Positions 27,452 to 36,088 of a DNA stretch of 48,765 bases are shown in pieces. The notes under the pieces are model-generated. The model was not told the DNA's origin. It made no database searches and saw only the letters and a list, made by a program, of their open reading frames with translations. Within the stretch, counting starts at the first letter, position 1. Each line of letters opens with the position of its first letter. Position numbers and translations under genes: made by a program. This DNA is from Bacilli bacterium (GTDB lineage: Bacteria > Bacillota_I > Bacilli_A > RF39 > UBA660): NCBI GenBank assembly GCA_017938725.1, contig JAGBAW010000013.1, forward strand, positions 1-48,765, written 5' to 3'.

Positions 27452-27752
27452 ATGAGTTTAGGAAAAAAATTTCAAAATTAAGGAAAGAAAAAATATTATT
27501 CAATAGGAATTAGCAAATAAACTTCATGTTACTAATAGAGCAATATCTAGTTATGAATCTGATAAAACAGAACCTAGTTTAGATATATTATCTAATATAA
27601 GTTAGGTGTTTGATTGTAGTATAGGTTATTTAATTAATGGGTACAATAATAAAAATGATATTTAAACAGAAATTAAGGTTAAATTAACGAAAGGTGAATT
27701 TCAGTATTTAAAATTATTAATGGATAAATATACTAATCAAGTTAATATTTAA
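27452..27752 (+). pseudogene. XRE-family helix-turn-helix regulator, decayed
   Basis: Starting at ATG 27452, an A-run frameshift near 27462-27472 and in-frame TAG and TAA codons interrupt a typical XRE domain. Readable parts are ISKLRKEK, then IIQ-stop-ELANKLHVTNRAISSYESDK with TEPSLDILSNI, then VFDCSIGYLING, and after a stop a C-terminal tail EIKVKLTKGEFQYLKLLMDK. A single-base change (GAG or CAG to TAG) explains the first stop. Other than this pseudogene, 27364-27893 holds two promoters and a terminator. Confidence 0.8.
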
Positions 27753-27779
27753 ATATAATTATATATTTTAAGTAAGTTT

Positions 27780-27802
27780 AACTATATTAGTATAGTTTTT
27801 TT
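27780..27802 (+). terminator. Terminator after the XRE pseudogene
   Basis: AACTATA (27780-27786), loop TTAG, TATAGTT (27791-27797), then T5. Confidence 0.7.
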
Positions 27803-27858
27803 CTGTGTAAATTTTGTTATAAAAATTGCTTTGTTCGCTACATTATTTTAACTAAATC

Positions 27859-27867
27859 TGATATAAT
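27859..27867 (+). promoter_or_regulatory. Extended -10 promoter of uvrA
   Basis: TGATATAAT (27859-27867), identical to the motif before the XRE pseudogene and the giant gene. No LexA-type box was recognised. Confidence 0.55.
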
Positions 27868-27893
27868 AACATAATTAGAAGAGGTGTTATGTT

Positions 27894-30704
27894 GTGGATA
27901 AGATAATAATAAGAGGAGCAAGAGAAAATAATTTAAAAAATATAGATATAGACTTACCAAAAAATAAACTTATAGTAATGACGGGAGTATCAGGAAGTGG
28001 TAAATCATCACTTGCATTTGACACAATATATGCAGAAGGTCAAAGAAGATATGTAGAAAGTTTAAGTAGTTATGCAAGACAATTTTTAGGTGGAAATGAA
28101 AAACCAGATGTTGATTTAATTGAAGGATTATCCCCAGCAATTAGTATAGATCAAAAAACTACTAATAGAAATCCTAGAAGTACCGTTGGAACAGTTACAG
28201 AAATATATGATTATTTAAGACTTTTATTTGCAAGAGTTGGTGTACCATATTGTCCTATTCATCGTATACCAATAAAGAGTCAATCTATAGAAGAGATGAC
28301 TAATAAAGTATTAAATCTTGAAACTGGCAGTAAAATAATGATATTAAGCCCAGTGGTTGAAGGTGAAAAAGGGACTCATACTGATATTTTAGATAATCTT
28401 AGAAAAGATGGCTATGCAAGGGTAAAAATAAATGGTGAAGTATTTGATTTAAGTGATGAGATAAAATTAGAAAAAAATAAAAAAGACACAATAGAAGTAG
28501 TTATAGATAGGCTTATTATTAAAGAGGATATTAGAAGTAGACTTTATGAATCACTTGAAACATCAGCTAAGTTATCTGGTGGAAAAGTAATAATAGATGT
28601 TATTGGTGGTGATGAAATAATTCTTAGTGAAACATTTGCTTGTCCACATTGTAATTATTCACTTAAAGAGTTAGAACCAAGAATATTTTCGTTTAATGCA
28701 CCATATGGAGCTTGTCCACACTGTAAAGGCCTTGGGTTTAAACAAAAAATAGATGAAGATTTATTAATACCTGATAAAACAAAGTCATTAAATGAAAATG
28801 CGATATTACCTTTAAAAAATATGGAAGATACAAATATATATATTCAAAAACTTGAAATAGTATGTAAGAAATATAAAATAGATATGGATAAACCTATTGA
28901 AAAGTTAAAAAGGAAAGAACTTGATATTATTTTATATGGGACGGATGAACCAATTAAATTTAAATTTGAATCAAAAAGTGGGAATATATATAACAAAACA
29001 GAAATATATGAAGGTATAATAGGCAATTTTGAAAGAAGATATAGAGAAACAAATAGTTCATTTATACGTTCTTGGCTTGAATCATATATGATTGAACAAG
29101 AATGTACCCATTGTCATGGAGCAAGATTAAATGAAAGTGTACTTAATATATTTATTAATGGAAAAAGTATTTATGATGTATGTAATATGAGTATAAAAAA
29201 TGTATTTGAATTCGTTAATAATCTGAAACTATCTGAAGAAGAAAAACAAATATCAGAAGTAGTACTTAAAGATATTAAGGATAGATTATCATTTTTAATA
29301 AATGTAGGTTTAGAGTATTTAACACTAAATAGAAGTGCTTCAACATTATCAGGTGGAGAAAGTCAAAGAATACGTTTAGCAACTCAAATAGGTTCAAGAT
29401 TAACTGGAATACTTTATGTTCTTGATGAACCATCTATTGGACTTCATCAAAGAGATAATCAAAAATTAATTAATTCAATGCTTGAAATGAGAGATTTAGG
29501 TAATACATTAATTGTAGTAGAACACGATACAGATACAATGCTTCAGGCAGATTATTTAGTGGACATTGGCCCAGAACAAGGAGTTAATGGTGGATATGTA
29601 GTTGCAAAAGGTACTCCTAAAGAGGTTATGGAAAATCCAAATAGCATTACAGGCAGATATTTATCAGGGAAAGAGAAAATTGAAACACCTTTAAAAAGAA
29701 GAAAAGGGAATGGACTATACTTAGAGGTAAAAGGTGCACAGGAAAATAATTTAAAAAATATAAATGTAAAATTTCCACTTGGCAAATTTATATGTGTAAC
29801 TGGGGTATCAGGAAGTGGTAAATCAACACTTGTAAATCAGATACTTTATAAAGTTATTAGAAATAGTTTATATAAAACAAAAGAAAAACCTGGTAAACAT
29901 AAAACTATAAAGGGTATAGAGTATTTAGACAAGGTAGTAAATATTTCCCAAGAACCTATAGGTAAAACACCAAGAAGTAATCCTGCGACTTATACAGGGG
30001 TATTTGATGATATAAGAGATGTATTTACAAATACAAAAGAAGCAAAAATTAGAGGATATGATAAAGGAAGATTTTCATTTAACGTAAAAGGTGGAAGATG
30101 TGAAGCATGTTTCGGGGATGGAGTAAAGAAAATAGAGATGCACTTTCTTCCTGATGTTTATGTTCCTTGTGAAGTATGCCATGGAACTAGATATAATAGT
30201 GAAACTCTTCAAATAAAATATAAAGGAAAAAATATCAATGATGTACTTAATATGACAGTAGATGAAGCTTTAATATTCTTTGAGAATATTCCTAAGGTTA
30301 AATCCAAATTACAGGTAATGGTAGATGTTGGGCTTGGATATATGAAACTTGGACAAAGTGCTCCTAGCCTATCAGGTGGGGAAGCATCAAGAGTAAAACT
30401 TGCTAAGGAACTACAAAAAAAACCAACAGGCAAAAGTTTATTTATACTTGATGAGCCAACTACTGGTCTTCATTCTTATGATATAAAAAAATTACTTAAA
30501 ATACTAGATAGAATAGTAGATAATGGTGATACTGTTATTGTTATTGAACATAATTTAGATGTAATAAAAAGAGCAGATCATATTATAGATTTAGGCCCAG
30601 AAGGAGGAGATGGCGGTGGAGAGGTAGTATTTACTGGTACACCAGAGGAAATTATAAAGGAGGATAAGAGTTATACAGGGAAATATTTAAAAGATATTTT
30701 GTAG
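27894..30704 (+). CDS. uvrA: Excinuclease ABC subunit A
   Basis: UvrA finds bulky DNA lesions and loads UvrB in nucleotide excision repair. 936 aa, two ABC modules. The first Walker A is GVSGSGKSS (residues 31-39). The first zinc module is CPHC...CPHC (about 249-279). Signature LSGGESQRIRLA, the second Walker A GVSGSGKSTL, the zinc finger CEAC...CEVC (about 738-764), and signature LSGGEASRVKLAKEL follow. It starts at GTG 27894 with GAGGTG 7 nt upstream. The usual partner uvrB is not adjacent in this window. Confidence 0.98.
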   Translation: MDKIIIRGARENNLKNIDIDLPKNKLIVMTGVSGSGKSSLAFDTIYAEGQRRYVESLSSYARQFLGGNEKPDVDLIEGLSPAISIDQKTTNRNPRSTVGTVTEIYDYLRLLFARVGVPYCPIHRIPIKSQSIEEMTNKVLNLETGSKIMILSPVVEGEKGTHTDILDNLRKDGYARVKINGEVFDLSDEIKLEKNKKDTIEVVIDRLIIKEDIRSRLYESLETSAKLSGGKVIIDVIGGDEIILSETFACPHCNYSLKELEPRIFSFNAPYGACPHCKGLGFKQKIDEDLLIPDKTKSLNENAILPLKNMEDTNIYIQKLEIVCKKYKIDMDKPIEKLKRKELDIILYGTDEPIKFKFESKSGNIYNKTEIYEGIIGNFERRYRETNSSFIRSWLESYMIEQECTHCHGARLNESVLNIFINGKSIYDVCNMSIKNVFEFVNNLKLSEEEKQISEVVLKDIKDRLSFLINVGLEYLTLNRSASTLSGGESQRIRLATQIGSRLTGILYVLDEPSIGLHQRDNQKLINSMLEMRDLGNTLIVVEHDTDTMLQADYLVDIGPEQGVNGGYVVAKGTPKEVMENPNSITGRYLSGKEKIETPLKRRKGNGLYLEVKGAQENNLKNINVKFPLGKFICVTGVSGSGKSTLVNQILYKVIRNSLYKTKEKPGKHKTIKGIEYLDKVVNISQEPIGKTPRSNPATYTGVFDDIRDVFTNTKEAKIRGYDKGRFSFNVKGGRCEACFGDGVKKIEMHFLPDVYVPCEVCHGTRYNSETLQIKYKGKNINDVLNMTVDEALIFFENIPKVKSKLQVMVDVGLGYMKLGQSAPSLSGGEASRVKLAKELQKKPTGKSLFILDEPTTGLHSYDIKKLLKILDRIVDNGDTVIVIEHNLDVIKRADHIIDLGPEGGDGGGEVVFTGTPEEIIKEDKSYTGKYLKDIL

Positions 30705-30801
30705 AGTATATTCATAAAAAATAAAACAAACTAATACATTATGCTATGTGAACACCTGAAAACATTGTACGGAGTGTTTAGAAAAATAACGAATAAAATT
30801 A

Positions 30802-30835
30802 AAAGATGTTTTTGAAAATATCTTTTTTTATTTTT
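30802..30835 (+). terminator. uvrA terminator
   Basis: AGATGTTT pairs with AAATATCT (stem 30804-30823, with one G-U and a small loop), followed by T-rich sequence. The gap 30705-30801 also holds AACACC and GGAGTGTT, which may pair, but no gene. Confidence 0.65.
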
Positions 30836-30842
30836 TAGTTAG

Positions 30843-30851
30843 TGGTATAAT
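30843..30851 (+). promoter_or_regulatory. Extended -10 promoter of the yvlD-lgt-trxB-whiA unit
   Basis: TGGTATAAT (30843-30851). AAAGGAT then precedes ATG 30876. The following genes overlap or are 4-5 bp apart, so this likely drives all of them. Confidence 0.55.
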
Positions 30852-30875
30852 TTTATAGGAAAAGGATATGATAAT

Positions 30876-31289
30876 ATGAAGTTAATTATAAAAGATAAAA
30901 ATGTATATCGTATAAATAAATTTATTGATTCTCTTTTATATATATTTGGATATACATTAGTATTATTTTTAGTGGACATGATATTTAATTCATTTGATAT
31001 AGATAATTATTGGTTTGGACTTTTAGCAGTTATTATAATATATATTTTAAATAAAACTATAAAACCAATAATAGTTAAATTAACTTTACCAATAACGGCA
31101 TTAACGCTTGGGTTATTTTATCCGTTTATTAATTTATTTATATTAAAAATTGTGGATTTTATACTTAATGACCATTTTCAAATATATGGAATTGTTAGTG
31201 GTATACTAATTGCTATCTTTATTAGTATAATGAACTTTTTTGTAGAAGAATTAGTTATAAAACCAATAATAAGAAGGTGTGATAAATGA
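30876..31289 (+). CDS. Phage-holin-4/YvlD-like small membrane protein
   Basis: 137 aa with four hydrophobic segments (about residues 18-38, 46-62, 72-96 and 104-128). The family pattern LNKTIKPIIVKLTLPITALT followed by LGLFYPFINLFILKIVDF matches the YvlD/phage holin family 4 domain (loop, TLP, TLG, then a helix with Asn). In Bacillus yvlD lies near uvrA and lgt, the same neighbourhood as here. The function is not firmly known; YvlD homologues are associated with envelope stress. It overlaps lgt by 4 nt (ATGA). Confidence 0.8.
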   Translation: MKLIIKDKNVYRINKFIDSLLYIFGYTLVLFLVDMIFNSFDIDNYWFGLLAVIIIYILNKTIKPIIVKLTLPITALTLGLFYPFINLFILKIVDFILNDHFQIYGIVSGILIAIFISIMNFFVEELVIKPIIRRCDK

Positions 31290-32071
31290 ACCGAGTAGCA
31301 TTTTCTATATTTAATATTAATATATATTGGTATTCATTATGTATATTAGTTGGAGTTATAGCTGCATATTTTTTAATAACTAATGAATCAAAAAAGCATA
31401 ATATAAATAAAGATACTATAAATGATTTAATATTTTATACATTAATTATGGGTATAATTGGTGCGAGAATTTATTATGTTTTATTTAATTTAGATTACTA
31501 TACTCAAAATCCATCTGAAATATTAAAAGTATATAATGGTGGGCTTGCAATTCATGGTGGAATAATATTTGGTATTATATTTGTATATTTCTATTGTAAA
31601 AAAAAGGGTTTAGGTTATCTTAAAATATTAGATATATGTGCTCCCGCAGTAATGCTAGCGCAGAGTTTTGGTCGCTGGGGTAACTTTTTCAACGGGGAAG
31701 CACATGGATTTGTAACTACACTTGAAACACTTAAAAATATTCATGTACCACAGTTTATAATAGATGGTATGTTTATAGATGGTAATTATTATTATCCAAC
31801 TTTTTTGTTTGAAAGTATCTGGTGTATAATTGGGTTTATCATATTAATGATTCTTAGAAAAAGAAAAAATATTAAATTAGGGATTCAAATTGGATTATAT
31901 TTTGTATGGTATTCTGTAGGAAGATTCTTTATTGAATCACTTAGAACTGATAGTCTAATGTTATTTAACTTAAAAATGGCCCAAATAGTATCGGTAATTG
32001 GTATGGTTTTAGGAATTATATTAATTATATCATCTAAAAAAAGAGAAAAATATAATGATATAGGAAGGTGA
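31286..32071 (+). CDS. lgt: Prolipoprotein diacylglyceryl transferase
   Basis: Lgt transfers diacylglycerol from phosphatidylglycerol to the lipobox cysteine of prolipoproteins, the first step of lipoprotein maturation. 261 aa with seven membrane segments. The conserved HGG segment is in NGGLAIHGGIIFG, and the Lgt signature is GRWGNFFNGEAHG with its essential arginine. A late GRFFIESLRTDS segment is typical. The start overlaps the upstream gene (ATGA); its stop TGA is inside the ribosome-binding site of the next gene. Confidence 0.96.
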   Translation: MNRVAFSIFNINIYWYSLCILVGVIAAYFLITNESKKHNINKDTINDLIFYTLIMGIIGARIYYVLFNLDYYTQNPSEILKVYNGGLAIHGGIIFGIIFVYFYCKKKGLGYLKILDICAPAVMLAQSFGRWGNFFNGEAHGFVTTLETLKNIHVPQFIIDGMFIDGNYYYPTFLFESIWCIIGFIILMILRKRKNIKLGIQIGLYFVWYSVGRFFIESLRTDSLMLFNLKMAQIVSVIGMVLGIILIISSKKREKYNDIGR

Positions 32072-32075
32072 TAGT

Positions 32076-32939
32076 ATGTTTGATACTATTATTATAGGAT
32101 GTGGTCCCGCTGCAATGAGTGCTTCTATTTATTTAAAAAATGCAAATAAGAAAGTATTAATAATTGAAAAAAATGCACCTGGTGGGAAAATATTAAAAAC
32201 TGAAAAAATAAATAATTATTTAGGGTTTAATGAGGAAGATGCAAGTACCCTTGCTTATAAAATGTATGATCAAACTAATAAACTTGGGATACCTATTAAA
32301 ATAGAAAAAGTAATTGATGTAAAAGATTCTATTGATAAAAAAATAGTAACTACAGATAAGAATAAATATGAAGCTAAAACAATATTAATCGCATGCGGAA
32401 GAGTAGAAAAACCACTCGGAATAGAAAATGAGGATAAATTAAATGGACATGGTGTAAGTTATTGCGTTAAATGTGATGCATCTTTATATAAAGATAAGAT
32501 AATAGCTATTGTATCAAATACCATTGATGATGTTTTATACTTAAGCGATATTGCATCAAAAGTAATATTTATTAATAATTCAAATGAGATTTTTAGCATT
32601 AAAAGGGATAATATAGAAGTTATTAATAATGAAAAAATAATAAAAATAAATCAGAAGGATAATGTGATTAGTAGTATAACCTTGTCAAATAATAATGAAT
32701 ATAATATATCATGTTTATTTATTGAAACGGGATATACGCCTAACATTGATTTTATAAAATCATTAAATATTGAAACAAAAAATAATTATATTATAACGGA
32801 TGATGAGATGAGAACAAATATAAATGGTATTTATGCATCAGGCGATATAGTTTATAAGAAAGTTTATCAGATAATTAATGCTGCATCAGAGGGGGCTCTT
32901 GCGGCATTATCAATAATTAAATATTTGAATAAGGAGTAA
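32076..32939 (+). CDS. Thioredoxin reductase-like flavoprotein with degenerate NADPH site
   Basis: 287 aa, short for TrxB (about 310-320). The FAD-binding GCGPAA motif is at residues 8-13. The redox-active pair is Cys130-Val-Lys-Cys133, where most TrxB have CATC. The second FAD motif TNINGIYASGDI is present. At the NADPH site, usually GGGDSA, the sequence is KIIAIVSNTIDDVLYL (141-156) with no glycine motif, and the HRR that binds the 2'-phosphate is replaced by NNSN. FAD binding and the disulfide are expected to work, but the electron donor may not be NADPH. Ferredoxin-dependent clostridial enzymes with similar losses are a precedent. It occupies the trxB locus, 5 bp before whiA. Confidence 0.88.
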   Translation: MFDTIIIGCGPAAMSASIYLKNANKKVLIIEKNAPGGKILKTEKINNYLGFNEEDASTLAYKMYDQTNKLGIPIKIEKVIDVKDSIDKKIVTTDKNKYEAKTILIACGRVEKPLGIENEDKLNGHGVSYCVKCDASLYKDKIIAIVSNTIDDVLYLSDIASKVIFINNSNEIFSIKRDNIEVINNEKIIKINQKDNVISSITLSNNNEYNISCLFIETGYTPNIDFIKSLNIETKNNYIITDDEMRTNINGIYASGDIVYKKVYQIINAASEGALAALSIIKYLNKE

Positions 32940-32944
32940 TAATT

Positions 32945-33883
32945 ATGACATTTTCCGGAAAAATAAAACAAGAAATATCAAATTTGGAACTATCAAAATT
33001 AGAATATATTTCAGAGTTATCAGGTATATTTAGAACAAGTGCAGATATAAAATTATATAATATAAGGGTTCAAACTGAAAATATAAATGTTGCTAATAGG
33101 ATATTTAAAATAGTTAAAAATATTTATGGTGTAACATCAAATATAACCATAAAGAAAAATTATAACTTTAAGAAAAATGAATTATATATAATAGAAATAA
33201 AAAAAGATGTTTTAAAGATTATTAAGGATTTAGGTCTTTTAAATGAACAAGGCTTTGAACTTTTAAAAATTCCTAATGAATTTATTGTTTCCGATGATGA
33301 ATTAAAAAGGGCATTTATTAGAGGATGCTTTCTTATAAGTGGAAGTGTTAATGATCCTAAAACATCAAGATACCATTTAGAGTTCTTAATAGACGATATT
33401 GATTTTGCTAATTTTTTATGTACACTATTGAATGAATATGATTTAAATTCAAAAGTACATAGAAGAAAAAAAGGTTATATGGTATATATAAAAGAATCAG
33501 AAAAGATAAGTCAACTTCTTGCAATAATAAAAGCATATGAACAAGTATTATATTTTGAAGATATACGAATATATAGGGAAAAAGTAAATATGTCTAACAG
33601 AATTAATAATTGTGAACAGGCTAATATAGAAAAAAGTATGAAATCTGCACTAAAACAAATAGAAGATATTAATTATTTAAAGCAAATAGATTCTTATGAT
33701 CTACTTGATGAAAGGGTAAAAGAGGTTGCGGATTATAGAATTAAGTATCCAGAGAGCTCATTAATAGAATTAAGTGAAATAATTAGTATAGAGACTAATT
33801 CAAAAATGACAAAGTCATGTATAAATCATAGACTTAGAAAAATAAGAGAACTAGCTGAAAAATCTAGAAATAATGGGGAATAA
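32945..33883 (+). CDS. whiA: DNA-binding protein WhiA
   Basis: WhiA is a conserved Gram-positive regulator/nucleoid-associated protein linked to cell division. 312 aa. The homing-endonuclease-like (LAGLIDADG-type) N-terminal domain includes AFIRGCFLISGSVNDPKTS. The C-terminal helix-turn-helix includes LIELSEIISIETNSKMTKSC and NHRLRKIRELAE. AAGGAG at the end of the preceding gene is its ribosome-binding site. In Bacillus rapZ and mgfK (yvcK) lie between trxB and whiA; here the two genes are 5 bp apart. Confidence 0.96.
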   Translation: MTFSGKIKQEISNLELSKLEYISELSGIFRTSADIKLYNIRVQTENINVANRIFKIVKNIYGVTSNITIKKNYNFKKNELYIIEIKKDVLKIIKDLGLLNEQGFELLKIPNEFIVSDDELKRAFIRGCFLISGSVNDPKTSRYHLEFLIDDIDFANFLCTLLNEYDLNSKVHRRKKGYMVYIKESEKISQLLAIIKAYEQVLYFEDIRIYREKVNMSNRINNCEQANIEKSMKSALKQIEDINYLKQIDSYDLLDERVKEVADYRIKYPESSLIELSEIISIETNSKMTKSCINHRLRKIRELAEKSRNNGE

Positions 33884-33896
33884 AGAGGTAAATCAT

Positions 33897-35699
33897 ATGA
33901 AAAAGAATTTGAGAAAAAAATCATGGTCAGTGCTAATTGGCATTATTATAATATTAATTTTATTAATAATTTTATTTATATACTTTATTTTGACGAAAAA
34001 GGATACTATTTATGGAATAAGAAGAGTCTTAAAAAATAGATATGATTCTATTGAGTGTGTAGATTCAGCTTGCAATGGTTTTATAGTTAAGGATAAAAAT
34101 AAAATTACTTTGCTAAATAAATATGGAAAAAAAGTAAGTGATATAAATAATACTGATTCTATTAATGTATATAGAATAAATAAAAATAACTATTTAGTAA
34201 AAAAAGATAAATATTATCTATATGATGATAAAAATAAGGAAATCTATTCCAATGATAATTATATTGATATTATAAATGATGATTATTATATTTTTGAATA
34301 TGATAATAAATATAGTATAGTATATAAAGATGGAACCATAAAATATGATAATATATCTAAGTTTGGTTCTTATTTGGATAATTCATTATATTCCTTATTA
34401 ATAAATAATCAATATACATTATTTGATGATAAATTCGATGTTATATTATCTGATTATAGTATTTCTCAAGAGGTTAATAATAAATATATAATTGTAAAAA
34501 ATGAAAAAAATAATACCTTTAATTATTTTGATATTAATAAGTTAAAAATAATTGGAGATTCATTTGAAAAATATAATATTAATTCAAATAATGAATGCAT
34601 AATTACCAAAAGTGAAAATAATTCGTTAAACCAATATAAATTAGATTCAAAGGGGCACCAGATTAGTTTGGGATCAAATTTTAACCAATTATCTGAAATA
34701 AATAGTATTAAAGATAAACTTGATCATAATAGTTATCATTTATATTCTGAAAGTATATTTGAAAGTAATCAAAAAAATATATTAGTAGATAATTTAAAAA
34801 ATAAGAGTATAGGTATTTATAATATTGATACAAAAAAATATGAATTACTTTACTCATATAAAAAAGATGTAGAAAATATATATTCAAGTATAAATATTTT
34901 AAATAATGAAGGTGAATTATATTTACAGATAACATGCAGTTCATTATGTGAAAAACAAATGAATATTGTTTATAATATGACTAAAAATAAAAAAGAGTTT
35001 GATTTATCAACTATTGATGCTATAGCACAAAAATATATACAATATGAAAATGGATATAAATTAATAAAATATTCTCAAACTTCTAATGATGAGAGCTATA
35101 GAAATAAATATGTTCTATATGATGATAACAATAAGAAATTGGCTATAAGTGATAATTATATATATGTACTTGGATCTAATATATTATTTGGTGATATTGA
35201 ATATGAGAATATTAGCTTTTATATGGTAAAGGAAAACAAAATTCTTAATCAAGAAGGTTCAGGAATTATTATTAATAAAAATGATAAAAAATATTATAAG
35301 TATAATGATGAAAATAATGTTATTGTTTTGGATTCGGATTTAAAAGAAGTATTAAATACAGATTTAAATAGTTATCTAGATTATAGCGATAATTTAATTA
35401 CCTATGCTAAATCTAATTATGTTTATTTTTATAATACAAAAAGTTCTATGAATAATTCGTATAAATTAGTAGGTAATGAAAAAATAAAATATTCTAATAA
35501 TGAAAATATTCCATCATATAATGGTGCTATATTTATAAATAACTATGATGAAAATTATTTTAAAATTGTTAATTTTCAGGGTAAAGTCATAGAAAAGAGA
35601 AAAAATATGATAATAAGTTCTGTAGTAAAAAATAATGAAAAAGTATTTATTATTACTAAGGATGATAAAAATAATTATGGAATGTATGTTACTAAATAA
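33897..35699 (+). CDS. Membrane-anchored extracytoplasmic protein of unknown function (600 aa)
   Basis: I do not recognise a named family. A Lys-rich N-terminus precedes one membrane segment (about residues 10-32, IGIIIILILLIILFIYFIL), so the remaining 565 residues lie outside the cell. They form repeated short beta units of the type K-Y-x-L-Y-D-D-K-x-K-E-I, such as YYLYDDKNKEIYSND, KYSIVYKDGTIKYDN and YTLFDDKFDVILSD. This suggests a beta-propeller or WG-like repeat fold. It is rich in Asn, Asp, Tyr and Lys. ATG 33897 has AGAGGT upstream; an ATG at 33873 lies inside whiA. It is likely transcribed with whiA and ends at a strong terminator. It precedes the giant surface protein gene. Confidence 0.8.
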   Translation: MKKNLRKKSWSVLIGIIIILILLIILFIYFILTKKDTIYGIRRVLKNRYDSIECVDSACNGFIVKDKNKITLLNKYGKKVSDINNTDSINVYRINKNNYLVKKDKYYLYDDKNKEIYSNDNYIDIINDDYYIFEYDNKYSIVYKDGTIKYDNISKFGSYLDNSLYSLLINNQYTLFDDKFDVILSDYSISQEVNNKYIIVKNEKNNTFNYFDINKLKIIGDSFEKYNINSNNECIITKSENNSLNQYKLDSKGHQISLGSNFNQLSEINSIKDKLDHNSYHLYSESIFESNQKNILVDNLKNKSIGIYNIDTKKYELLYSYKKDVENIYSSINILNNEGELYLQITCSSLCEKQMNIVYNMTKNKKEFDLSTIDAIAQKYIQYENGYKLIKYSQTSNDESYRNKYVLYDDNNKKLAISDNYIYVLGSNILFGDIEYENISFYMVKENKILNQEGSGIIINKNDKKYYKYNDENNVIVLDSDLKEVLNTDLNSYLDYSDNLITYAKSNYVYFYNTKSSMNNSYKLVGNEKIKYSNNENIPSYNGAIFINNYDENYFKIVNFQGKVIEKRKNMIISSVVKNNEKVFIITKDDKNNYGMYVTK

Positions 35700-35709
35700 T
35701 GGCATGTAA

Positions 35710-35735
35710 AGAGTCAGTTTTCAAGCTGACTTTTT
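35710..35735 (+). terminator. Terminator after the 600-aa membrane protein gene
   Basis: AGTCAG (35712-35717) pairs with CTGACT (35726-35731), extended by T/A and G-U pairs, then T5. Confidence 0.75.
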
Positions 35736-36013
35736 AAAATATTAATTTCATGAACTATTAAACCAGTAACTTTTGATATAAAGTTGATATCGGTATTTTC
35801 TTTTAACATATTTTTAGCAATTGTAATAGAAGTTTCTTTAATAACTCTATCTCCCTTTGATACCTCTTCTAATTTTTCTTTATTTTATATTGTTAATAAT
35901 AACAATTCTTTTTCTAATTTGCTTAATTTTTCTCTATTATAATATTCTTTCTCGATTAACACAAGATTAACTTTATATTTTATTATACTATCTTCACCTT
36001 CCCCTATGCCCAA
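35714..36013 (-). pseudogene. PD-(D/E)XK nuclease-family (Rpn/transposase-like) C-terminal remnant
   Basis: On the minus strand a frame reads LVLIEKEYYNREKLSKLEKE followed by LLLLTI, a TAA stop, NKEKLEEVSKGDRV, then KETSITIAKNMLKENTDINF and ISKVTGLIVHEINILKS, ending at TGA 35716-35714. The order (Glu/Lys-rich helix, then ETSxxIAKxMLKENxDIxFI, then SKVTGL) is the C-terminus of Rpn-like nucleases. The nuclease core and start are absent, there is an in-frame stop, and the usual EGxEEG repeat linker appears deleted. It overlaps the upstream terminator. The rest of 35700-36034 holds nothing else. Confidence 0.7.
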
Positions 36014-36054
36014 TAAAAAAATTCATTATTTAATATGAAAAAGTGCTATAAATG

Positions 36055-36063
36055 TGATATAAT
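36055..36063 (+). promoter_or_regulatory. Extended -10 promoter of the giant surface protein gene
   Basis: TGATATAAT (36055-36063), identical to the uvrA motif. The predicted start is about 36070, downstream of the in-frame ATG at 36035. AGGAG (36076-36080) follows, giving ATG 36089. Confidence 0.55.
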
Positions 36064-36088
36064 TTTATATATAATAGGAGAGTCGTAT

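Noticed and set aside
30756-30840. 24-codon frame starting at ATGCTATGTGAACACC after uvrA
   Set aside because: No ribosome-binding site is present. It runs into the uvrA terminator, and a hairpin explains the sequence as well.
31286-32071. Mollicutes code 4 (TGA as Trp)
   Set aside because: TGA ends the YvlD-like and lgt genes at the expected positions, and tryptophans in conserved motifs are TGG.
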